From: Candidatus Kuenenbacteria bacterium GW2011_GWA2_42_15
Lineage (GTDB): Bacteria; Patescibacteriota; Patescibacteriia; UBA2196; GWA2-42-15
Direction of reading: 5' to 3'
NCBI GenBank assembly: GCA_000998185.1
Contig: LCCW01000063.1
Span: 1-5,516, forward strand
Length of the DNA stretch: 5,516 nt
Part shown: positions 1 through 4,371 of the stretch, piece after piece
Position numbering within the stretch: position 1 is the stretch's first letter
How the letters are laid out: each line of letters begins with the position of its first letter
The notes under the pieces: model-generated
Database searches by the model: none
The model's input: only the letters and a program-made list of their open reading frames with translations
Told to the model about the DNA's origin: nothing
Position numbers and translations under genes: made by a program

Positions 1-1
1 A

Positions 2-82
2 AAATTGCGCAAGCACCAAATCACCGGCCTGGTCGTAGCCGTTATCGCGGCCGTGATTTTGGCAATGATGGTGGAAAAGTAG
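2..82 (+). CDS. 3' end of an unidentified protein with a C-terminal membrane helix (partial)
   Basis: An open frame enters from the left edge and ends at TAG (80-82), giving 26 residues that begin KLRKHQ and end MMVEK. The segment ITGLVVAVIAAVILAMMV is a single strongly hydrophobic stretch flanked by basic residues on its N-terminal side, as expected for a C-terminal transmembrane helix with the preceding KLRKH in the cytoplasm. The other two forward frames give polar, non-membrane peptides or an early stop, which favours this frame. The protein cannot be identified from so short a tail. It lies 168 bp upstream of pyrF, with no clear intrinsic terminator between them, so co-transcription is possible but unproven. 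Confidence 0.5.
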   Translation, partial: KLRKHQITGLVVAVIAAVILAMMVEK

Positions 83-147
83 CTGATAGGTTTCATGTTT
101 AATTAAATTTTGAATTTTTAAGCAAGACGCAAAATTTTATGTCCGGC

Positions 148-174
148 TTGATTTTTGGAGAGGATTGGTATAAG
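148..174 (+). promoter_or_regulatory. Possible sigma70-type promoter upstream of pyrF
   Basis: TTGATT (148-153) and TATAAG (169-174) resemble -35 and -10 boxes, but the spacer is only 15 nt, shorter than the preferred 16-18. If used, the start would fall near 181 and leave a leader of about 70 nt rich in A before the pyrF Shine-Dalgarno. I see no convincing riboswitch or attenuator in that leader. The call is weak because AT-rich spacers often contain such matches by chance. Confidence 0.25.
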
Positions 175-236
175 GTAAAAGCAAATAAACAAACCAAAAC
201 TAAATAACTGGGGGAAAGAGAAAATGGCATTAAAAT

Positions 237-245
237 AAGGAGGAG
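237..245 (+). promoter_or_regulatory. Strong Shine-Dalgarno for pyrF
   Basis: AAGGAGGAG lies 5 nt before the ATG at 251, and the core AGGAGG (238-243) sits 7 nt from it, an ideal distance. It fixes the start codon of pyrF. It also contrasts with the DUF2079-like gene further on, which has no Shine-Dalgarno. Confidence 0.85.
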
Positions 246-250
246 CGGCC

Positions 251-1084
251 ATGACTTTCAATGAAAGAGTTCGGAGTGTCATAACGCAAAAAAATTCTCT
301 ATTGTGCGTGGGGTTGGATGTGGAAGTTAACAAGCTTCCAAAGTCTGCCATCGTGCACAACAGACAATTTGAATTCGCAAAACGGATAATTGAGGAGACC
401 TCTCCATATGCCACGGCCTACAAGGTGAATACTGCTTTTTACGAGGCGGAAGGGCATCAGGGTTGGGAAACCCTTGAAAGCATTTTTGATGTATTACAGG
501 CGCTTCCAGGTGTGATCTCGATTGCAGACTGCAAACGCGGGGACATCGGCAACACTGCCAGGATGTACGCTAAGGCATTTTTTGATAAGCTGGGAGCGGA
601 TGCAATTACAGCGAATCCCTTGATGGGAAGCGATTCGGTTGAACCATTTTTGCAAAACCCGAAAAAGGGCGTATTTTTCCTCTGCCTGACATCAAACCCG
701 GGATCGGCTGATTTGTTGCAATTATCATTGGGTCAACCTAACTTGTCAGTCTATTTTAGGTTGGCGGATATGGTTGAATCATGGAATGGGGGCGAAAATT
801 GCGGACTCGTGGTTGGTGCCACCAAGCCTGAAATAATGGGACACATCCGCAGAATTCATCCGGATTTGCCATTTCTCATCCCTGGCACCGGTGCCCAGGG
901 CGGAGATTTGGAAAAGTCGGTATTGAACGGCACAGACCAGTTTGGTACCAATGCCCTGTTTAATTCCAGCCGGGCTATACTGTACGCTTCCGACGGCGAG
1001 GATTATGCAGAAGCGGCGGCCAGAGTAGCCCGCGAAACCCGTGACGCACTCAATGCGGCACGGGAGAAAAAGGTAAAATCATGA
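251..1084 (+). CDS. pyrF: Orotidine 5'-phosphate decarboxylase, type 2
   Basis: This 277-residue cytosolic enzyme should catalyse the last step of de novo UMP synthesis, OMP to UMP plus CO2. Landmarks of the TIM-barrel family are visible in order: VGLD at 20-23, YKVN at 57-60 with the substrate-contacting Lys58, the catalytic DCKRGD motif at 93-98 followed by IGNTA (Asp93, Lys95 and Asp98 form the expected Asp/Lys charge network), NPLMGSDSVEPF at 122-133, VVGAT at 187-191, PGTGAQGGD at 211-219 (phosphate-binding loop) and SSRAILYA at 239-246 with the phosphate-gripping Arg241. The spacing, the NPLMGSD and PGTGAQGGD versions and the length of about 270 residues mark the type-2 PyrF family (the Myxococcus/Mycobacterium-type enzyme) rather than the shorter E. 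coli type. No key residue is missing. The start is set by the strong Shine-Dalgarno. The TGA stop overlaps the ATG of the next gene in an ATGA, indicating translational coupling. Confidence 0.95.
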   Translation: MTFNERVRSVITQKNSLLCVGLDVEVNKLPKSAIVHNRQFEFAKRIIEETSPYATAYKVNTAFYEAEGHQGWETLESIFDVLQALPGVISIADCKRGDIGNTARMYAKAFFDKLGADAITANPLMGSDSVEPFLQNPKKGVFFLCLTSNPGSADLLQLSLGQPNLSVYFRLADMVESWNGGENCGLVVGATKPEIMGHIRRIHPDLPFLIPGTGAQGGDLEKSVLNGTDQFGTNALFNSSRAILYASDGEDYAEAAARVARETRDALNAAREKKVKS

Positions 1085-1845
1085 ATAAGCAGAAGGTTTT
1101 GAGGGTTATAGAAGAAAATCAAATTTTTCTCTTAAAACCCAGTGATTTTGATGGTCGACACATGACAAGTGCCGAAATGCAGGCAATATTTAAATACTTC
1201 AATGCATTTTGGCAATATCCGGACAAACCACGAGCGGAGCAACCACACGCTCTGCTAAAATCTGAATTACATAGCGACGGCTTTATTGCATGCAAAGAAG
1301 TGTTGGATTACCCGGCATTATGCGCCATATTCGCCAATGAAATGCTAAAAGTGATCAAGATGAACATAAATCCTGCATCTCTAGCCCGTATTGGCGTAGT
1401 AACGAGTCCGGCTTATTCAGCGATTAGTCTGGGTACAGGGGTTGCTCAATTATTGAGTGAGCAATACAACCCGGGGATTAAATATGTTATAGCGGAAAAG
1501 GACCAAAACGGGAACCCGACAGTGATTCGCGGTGGTCTTAATCCAGAACTAAAAACTTTGGTCATCAATGAACTCATGACAACAAGGGACGGCAGCACAT
1601 TTGAGACTAAAAATGCGGTTCTAACTTGCAATGGCGATAATCCCGCGCCGACGGTCATTGAGCCGGCTTTTATCCTTGTCCATCGCTCAACCGATCACTC
1701 CTTGGCTGATGGCTCGGCTGTCAAATTTGTTTTTCATTTGAACATTGAAAATTATCAACCAGACGCGTGTCCCTATTGCTCTGCTGGCTCTAAAGCACTA
1801 AAACCCAAAGAGGGAAAAAACTGGGAGATGTATTTCAAAAATTGA
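1081..1845 (+). CDS. pyrE: Divergent orotate phosphoribosyltransferase (Thermus-type PyrE-like)
   Basis: This 254-residue protein probably joins orotate and PRPP to give OMP, the substrate of the PyrF encoded just upstream. Features resembling Thermus-family OPRT are: ALLKSELHSDGFI (57-69), matching the 'LLxSGxHS' orotate/phosphate region; GVVTSPAYSAISLGT (105-119), matching the 'VxGPAxGGxxLA' strand; AEK (138-140) and RGG (150-152), matching 'AEKE...RRGF'; and VINELMTTRDGST (161-173) at the PRPP-binding loop. A C-terminal CPYCSAGSKALKPK (230-243) resembles the 'CPLCxxGxPLxKPG' tail of that family. Oddities: the canonical acidic pair (E/D-D) is Asn163-Glu164, and the loop after TT has Arg-Asp and one extra residue. 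About 35 extra residues sit in the N-terminal region, making it longer than the usual 180-215. Activity is therefore likely from context but not certain; it could be a related phosphoribosyltransferase. A weak AAAGG (1069-1073) inside pyrF may help initiation, with reinitiation at the ATGA overlap. Confidence 0.72.
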   Translation: MNKQKVLRVIEENQIFLLKPSDFDGRHMTSAEMQAIFKYFNAFWQYPDKPRAEQPHALLKSELHSDGFIACKEVLDYPALCAIFANEMLKVIKMNINPASLARIGVVTSPAYSAISLGTGVAQLLSEQYNPGIKYVIAEKDQNGNPTVIRGGLNPELKTLVINELMTTRDGSTFETKNAVLTCNGDNPAPTVIEPAFILVHRSTDHSLADGSAVKFVFHLNIENYQPDACPYCSAGSKALKPKEGKNWEMYFKN

Positions 1846-1867
1846 AAATTTTCAAAACTAACGACCT

Positions 1868-1907
1868 AACCAGCGAAGAAAAGGAGATCTTCGCTGGTTT
1901 ATTTTTT
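1868..1907 (+). terminator. Intrinsic terminator of the pyrF-pyrE operon
   Basis: AACCAGCGAAGA (1868-1879) pairs perfectly over 12 bp with TCTTCGCTGGTT (1888-1899), with an 8-nt purine loop. T-rich sequence (1898-1900, then 1902-1907) follows at once. It begins 22 nt after the pyrE stop and separates the pyrimidine operon from the next gene. Confidence 0.9.
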
Positions 1908-1920
1908 AAAAATATTTTAG

Positions 1921-1952
1921 CAATGAAGCAATGGGGCAATGAAACAATCAAC
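1921..1952 (+). repeat. Tandem octamer repeat, four CAATNNNN units
   Basis: The units are CAATGAAG, CAATGGGG, CAATGAAA and CAATCAAC, strictly 8 nt apart. The array fills the space between the pyr terminator and the promoter of the DUF2079-like gene, ending 10 nt before its -35 box. CAAT is invariant at each unit start and the other four positions vary, so this is a degenerate array rather than recent slippage. A regulatory or spacer role is open. Confidence 0.65.
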
Positions 1953-1962
1953 GGATAGGATT

Positions 1963-1991
1963 TTGAAAAATAATCATTTTCCGCCTATACT
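1963..1991 (+). promoter_or_regulatory. Sigma70-type promoter for a leaderless transcript
   Basis: TTGAAA (1963-1968) and TATACT (1986-1991) are separated by exactly 17 nt. The ATG of the following gene begins at 1998, 7 nt after the -10 box, which is where transcription would normally start. There is no Shine-Dalgarno between the -10 box and the ATG, and no space for one in the transcript, so the message is predicted to be leaderless. An in-frame TAA at 1971-1973 excludes a longer protein starting further upstream. Confidence 0.75.
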
Positions 1992-1997
1992 GAAGCT

Positions 1998-3980
1998 ATG
2001 GACAAGTTATTAAATTTTTTAAGTAAGCACAATAAAAAAATCCTTGCCGGGATGGTTGGGGCTTATGCGATTGCCTATTTCGGCGACCATTTTGAACCGA
2101 TTTTAATTTTATTTCTTCCACTCTATTATCTCTGGCAGTCGCCGATTTTGCTTTTGATTTTACAAACAATGTTTTTGGGGCTCGCGGCTTGGCCCATATA
2201 TTTAATAAGCGCCGAGGTGTTAAACGGACGCTGGGAATTTATAAGCAACCAGAATAAAACACCCTCTAACCGCGGAACCGATACGCCCGCCTGCCGGCGA
2301 ACGGGGAATTTAACGGAACCGATGCGGAGAAAATTAACGGTTGAAGTCGAGATTGCTTCGTCAAATCGCATTGGCGATTTTTCTCGCAATGACAGAAAAA
2401 AATTGGTAGCTTTGGGCATCGCTTTTCTCTGGCTAATCAATCCGCTCGTACATAATGTCAACCTGTTTGAATTTCACGCCATTGCTTTTCTGCCGTTTTT
2501 GTTTTTCTGGTTATTTTATTTTTATTTAAAGCTAAAAGAGCAACCTGCCACTAAAAAGGTGTTTTCGTGTTTTTGTGTTTTCGTGTTTTTGTGTTTAATG
2601 GTGCGTGAAGATGTGGCGTTTATTATTTTGGCTTTCTTAATCATCGCCTGGATTGACGCATTTAGCAATAAGAATAAAAACCTTTTACGAATTACAAGTT
2701 ACGGATTACTGATTACAATCACCTACTGCCTTGCCTCATTTAAAATAATCAGCCAACTCTCCCCGGCCGGCTTTTCGCCGTTCAGTTATTATTACGACTG
2801 GCTTGGCCAAGACTGGGGCGAAATATTCAAACATATTTTAACTATCGCTAATTTGGAAATGGCGCTCGGGCTGTTGGCGCCATTCTTATTTTTACCACTA
2901 ATCAGACCGCAGTATCTCTGGCTGGCGGTAATCCCATTGGGACAGATAATCTTGTCGGCGGCCGGTGGCGGAGCATTGGCCTGGCAGATTCATTATGGCG
3001 CCTTGTTCCTGCCAGCTTTAGTACTCGCCTTTATTTTTGGCTTTAAGAAAACTCAAATTTGGGTAGCAAAAAAAATTCAAAGCCAATATCTCTTATTGGC
3101 AGTAATTATTATTTTTAATTTGGCGCTTTGGCCGAGCTTTGGACCATTTTCTGGCAAAGCTGCTCCAATATCCAATAAGCAAGTTGTCAACGGCCTGATA
3201 AAAAAAATTGAGCCGGCAGCGAGTATGCTGGCCAGTTACGAATTTTTGCCGAACTTGTCAGGCCGGCAAGAAATTTATGCCCTGAATTATTTTTTCCTGG
3301 GCAAGCAGCAGTTTGGAGCGGCTGATTATGTGTTATCAAAAAAACCGGAATATATTTTGATAAATTTTGATGATTTAATTGGTTTTGATTTACACTTGGC
3401 TAACTTGAACTGGAGCGCCAAATATTATCCGGCCGGCGCGGCGCGCTTACGGGAACTCCTTAAAGATTACGGAATTGTGGCGCTGGAGAACAATGTCGCG
3501 TTGTTTAAAAAAAATTACCCAAGCGACAGAAGCCTCTACTCAATTAACAACCAGCAACCAGCAATTAGTAACCAAAATGAGTTTAATTTTGATAATAAAA
3601 TTAAATTAACCAATTACGGATTACAGATTATCCCCCTGCGGGGGATCTCCCGTAGGGAGACGGATCATAAACTATTTTTATCTTTAACCCTTGAGCCACT
3701 GCAGCCGATGGGCAAAGACTATCAGATAATTTTAAATGATGGGACAAATAAAAAAATCCTGCCCTTGGCTTACGGACTGTATCCGACAAGCCAGTGGCAG
3801 GTGGGCGGAAAAATTACGATAAGCTATCAGCTGGACTGGCCAGTAATGGAAAATAAATCTATCGGCTTAGAACTGGGCAAGCTTTACGGTGGACTGGAAA
3901 TTGGAAAATTGCGTTCAACGGTAACGGTGATAGATGGCGCGGAGAAGTTGGGAGAAGCGGTAAAATTAAAATTGGAATAA
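1998..3980 (+). CDS. DUF2079-like multi-spanning membrane protein with extracytoplasmic C-terminal domain
   Basis: This 660-residue protein appears to belong to the DUF2079 family, predicted GT-C-like membrane enzymes of unknown reaction. About 11-12 hydrophobic segments lie in residues 14-380. Family-like landmarks are GDHFEPILILFLPLYYLW (29-46), INPLVHNVNLFEFHAIAF (147-164), REDV (203-206), the IHYGALFLPAL segment (331-341) and SYEFLPNLSGR (413-423). Residues 390-510 are soluble. From about 529 a beta-rich C-terminal domain resembles the accessory domain found behind many membrane glycosyltransferases (DYQIILND, YPTSQW, GGKITISYQLD). Oddities: the segment usually found between the first helix and the 'GDHF.P' motif, which often carries a conserved FD-type loop, seems absent. 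A polar stretch at residues 78-135 interrupts the membrane region and comes from inserted repeat DNA. More repeat-derived residues occur near 187-201, 230-241, 515-526 and 539-555. The frame nevertheless stays open throughout. The start is chosen from the promoter and the upstream in-frame stop. The catalytic role is unknown. Confidence 0.78.
   Translation: MDKLLNFLSKHNKKILAGMVGAYAIAYFGDHFEPILILFLPLYYLWQSPILLLILQTMFLGLAAWPIYLISAEVLNGRWEFISNQNKTPSNRGTDTPACRRTGNLTEPMRRKLTVEVEIASSNRIGDFSRNDRKKLVALGIAFLWLINPLVHNVNLFEFHAIAFLPFLFFWLFYFYLKLKEQPATKKVFSCFCVFVFLCLMVREDVAFIILAFLIIAWIDAFSNKNKNLLRITSYGLLITITYCLASFKIISQLSPAGFSPFSYYYDWLGQDWGEIFKHILTIANLEMALGLLAPFLFLPLIRPQYLWLAVIPLGQIILSAAGGGALAWQIHYGALFLPALVLAFIFGFKKTQIWVAKKIQSQYLLLAVIIIFNLALWPSFGPFSGKAAPISNKQVVNGLIKKIEPAASMLASYEFLPNLSGRQEIYALNYFFLGKQQFGAADYVLSKKPEYILINFDDLIGFDLHLANLNWSAKYYPAGAARLRELLKDYGIVALENNVALFKKNYPSDRSLYSINNQQPAISNQNEFNFDNKIKLTNYGLQIIPLRGISRRETDHKLFLSLTLEPLQPMGKDYQIILNDGTNKKILPLAYGLYPTSQWQVGGKITISYQLDWPVMENKSIGLELGKLYGGLEIGKLRSTVTVIDGAEKLGEAVKLKLE
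2273..2323 (+). repeat. 10-nt direct repeat within inserted DNA in the DUF2079-like gene
   Basis: CGGAACCGAT occurs at 2273-2282 and again at 2314-2323, 41 nt apart. Between the copies lies CGCCCGCCTGCCGGCG (2284-2299), whose CCCGCCTGCC core (2286-2295) is also the start of the 41-nt repeat in the downstream spacer. The encoded peptide (about residues 88-112) is polar, with Arg, Thr and Pro, and sits between membrane helices, unlike other members of the family as I know it. It is best explained as repeat DNA inserted in frame. Confidence 0.6.
2349..2395 (+). repeat. Palindromic repeat element inserted in frame in the DUF2079-like gene
   Basis: This is a nested palindrome. The outer arms are ATTGC (2352-2356) and GCAAT (2386-2390); the inner arms are AAATCGC (2363-2369) and GCGATTT (2374-2380) around the loop ATTG. 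It ends in GCAATGACAG (2386-2395), the exact reverse complement of CTGTCATTGC found at 4006 and 4077 in the spacer downstream, so it belongs to the same element family in the opposite orientation. It encodes roughly IASSNRIGDFSRNDR (119-133) without breaking the frame, comparable in concept to Rickettsia palindromic elements. Confidence 0.75.
2559..2596 (+). repeat. Octamer tandem repeat inside the DUF2079-like gene
   Basis: Units of 8 nt alternate GTGTTTTC, GTGTTTTT, GTGTTTTC, GTGTTTTT and then GTGTTT, so the 16-nt double unit is repeated perfectly. It encodes a Val/Phe/Cys-rich stretch (VFSCFCVFVFLCL, residues 188-200) that works as part of a membrane helix. Because 8 is not a multiple of 3, gain or loss of one unit would shift the frame, making this a possible slippage site. 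Confidence 0.8.
2685..2719 (+). repeat. Heptamer tandem repeat TTACNNN x5 inside the DUF2079-like gene
   Basis: Five contiguous 7-nt units occur: TTACGAA, TTACAAG, TTACGGA, TTACTGA and TTACAAT. The first four bases are invariant and the last three vary. The tract encodes about residues 230-241 (RITSYGLLITIT), hydrophobic enough to join a helix. The 11-mer TTACGGATTAC (2699-2709) recurs exactly at 3614-3624 in the same gene. Confidence 0.75.
3541..3575 (+). repeat. Heptamer repeat CAANNNN inside the DUF2079-like gene
   Basis: Five 7-nt units occur: CAATTAA, CAACCAG, CAACCAG, CAATTAG and TAACCAA. They encode a Ser/Asn/Gln-rich linker (SINNQQPAISNQ, residues 515-526) between the central soluble region and the beta-rich C-terminal domain. 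Two adjacent units are identical. The linker position makes the insertion structurally harmless. Confidence 0.65.
3614..3627 (+). repeat. Second TTACNNN heptamer tract, two full units
   Basis: TTACGGA and TTACAGA, followed by a partial TTA, share an 11-mer with the five-unit tract at 2685-2719. The tract leads straight into the twin hairpins at 3630-3660, so the two may have entered together as one composite insertion. Confidence 0.5.
3630..3660 (+). repeat. Twin short hairpins inside the DUF2079-like gene
   Basis: ATCCCCC (3630-3636) pairs with GGGGGAT (3640-3646) around a 3-nt loop. TCTCCC (3646-3651) pairs with GGGAGA (3655-3660), again around 3 nt. They are back to back and much more GC-rich than their surroundings. 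The encoded residues (about PLRGISRRET, 546-555) interrupt what looks like adjacent beta-strands of the C-terminal domain, consistent with in-frame insertion of a palindromic element. In RNA these could pause the ribosome or polymerase. Confidence 0.65.
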
Positions 3981-4005
3981 TTTGTCTACCAAAACAGTCT
4001 TTTTA

Positions 4006-4059
4006 CTGTCATTGCCCAACCCCCCGATCGTAGCCGAGGGCAGGCTTGACTGGGCAATC
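4006..4059. repeat. Dispersed palindromic element, spacer copy 1
   Basis: CTGTCATTGCCCA (4006-4018) opens the element and TGGGCAATC (4051-4059) closes it; ATTGCCCA and TGGGCAAT are perfect 8-bp inverted arms. Both ends recur in the next element at 4077-4146. The interior (4019-4050) is different. No coding capacity is credible. Confidence 0.75.
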
Positions 4060-4076
4060 TAGACACGCCTTCTTTC

Positions 4077-4149
4077 CTGTCATTGCCCAGCTCCCGCCTG
4101 CCAGCGCCTTGAGCGCAGCGATTGGCGGGCAGGTGGCTGGGCAATCCAG
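4077..4149. repeat. Dispersed palindromic element, spacer copy 2 (carries a 41-nt core)
   Basis: CTGTCATTGCCCA (4077-4089) is identical to the start of copy 1. ATTGCCCAGC (4082-4091) pairs perfectly over 10 bp with GCTGGGCAAT (4136-4145). Nested inside is the 41-nt core (4093-4133), itself with CCCGCC/GGCGGG arms and a GCGC stem around CTTGA. The nesting suggests that one repeat type inserted into another. Confidence 0.8.
4093..4133. repeat. Exact 41-nt direct repeat, copy 1
   Basis: It starts CCCGCCTGCC and ends GGCGGGCAGG, and is identical base for base to 4222-4262 with a 129-nt offset. CCCGCC (4093-4098) can pair with GGCGGG (4124-4129), and GCGC (4104-4107) with GCGC (4113-4116). A related CCCGCCTGCC core occurs in the DUF2079-like gene at 2286-2295. 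Confidence 0.9.
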
Positions 4150-4158
4150 AAAAAAAAG

Positions 4159-4221
4159 AGATCTGCCAATTGGCGGAAGAATTAGATCCTCGGATCTCGC
4201 CGCAGTAGCGGCTCGTCCGAG
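4159..4221. repeat. Cluster of hairpins between the two 41-nt copies
   Basis: Three perfect palindromes stand side by side: GCCAATTGGC (4165-4174), AGATCC/GGATCT (4184-4189 with 4192-4197) and GCCGC/GCGGC (4199-4203 with 4208-4212). The last is enclosed by CTCGGA/TCCGAG (4189-4194 with 4216-4221). This looks like a further dispersed repeat type, not a gene. Confidence 0.65.
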
Positions 4222-4262
4222 CCCGCCTGCCAGCGCCTTGAGCGCAGCGATTGGCGGGCAGG
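4222..4262. repeat. Exact 41-nt direct repeat, copy 2
   Basis: It is identical to 4093-4133. It is followed by GATGACAG (4263-4270), which echoes the ATGACAG end of the palindromic family (compare 2389-2395), so it is probably the core of a partly degraded element. The apparent open frames across this spacer on both strands come from the duplication and are not genes. Confidence 0.9.
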
Positions 4263-4335
4263 GATGACAGAAAAGGTAACAACCCGTCTAATAAGCTATG
4301 AAATAATTAAGACTTATCCAAAAAATGGGAAATTA

Positions 4336-4371
4336 TTTTAAAAACCGGCCTAGCGGTCCGGGTTTTTAAAA
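4336..4371. terminator. Bidirectional intrinsic terminator between convergent genes
   Basis: TTTTAAAAACC (4336-4346) pairs with GGTTTTTAAAA (4361-4371). The stem continues as GG/CC (4347-4348 with 4358-4359) and CC/GG (4349-4350 with 4355-4356), with single bulges at 4357 and 4360 and the loop TAGC (4351-4354). U-runs result on both strands. It serves the minus-strand glycosyltransferase gene, whose last codons form one arm and whose stop codon (4350-4352) straddles the stem and loop. It can also stop read-through from the DUF2079-like gene. Confidence 0.75.

Noticed and set aside
105..137. Possible terminator upstream of pyrF (AAATTTTG / CAAAATTT)
   Set aside because: The 8-bp stem is entirely AT-rich apart from one pair, has a 17-nt loop and no following T-run. 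It is expected by chance in AT-rich DNA.
118..414. Minus-strand open frame over the pyrF leader and 5' end
   Set aside because: It overlaps the well-supported pyrF start and Shine-Dalgarno, and the peptide matches no family I recognise.
1446..1658. Minus-strand open frame inside pyrE
   Set aside because: It is an antisense shadow of the pyrE coding region, short and without start signals.
2126..2461. Minus-strand open frame inside the DUF2079-like gene
   Set aside because: It is antisense to a family-supported gene and is kept open partly by the inserted repeat DNA, with no ribosome binding site.
1998..3980. Pseudogene status for the DUF2079-like gene
   Set aside because: Despite several repeat insertions there is no stop or frameshift over 660 codons, and a good promoter precedes it. 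It is better called an intact though unusual gene.
3994..4009. Short hairpin ACAGT / ACTGT just after the DUF2079-like stop codon
   Set aside because: It has only 5 bp and no T-run after the stem, and its right arm is part of the recurring CTGTCATTGC repeat end. It is not a convincing terminator.
4093..4262. CRISPR-like array
   Set aside because: There are only two copies, the gap of 88 nt is too long and is itself palindromic, and there is no cas gene. It is an ordinary dispersed repeat duplication.
4046..4267. Open frame on the plus strand across the spacer, with a matching open frame on the minus strand (3986-4282)
   Set aside because: The peptides are direct translations of the duplicated GC-rich repeat (a 13-residue motif twice, because the 129-nt offset is a multiple of 3). 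They have no Shine-Dalgarno and overlap each other on opposite strands.
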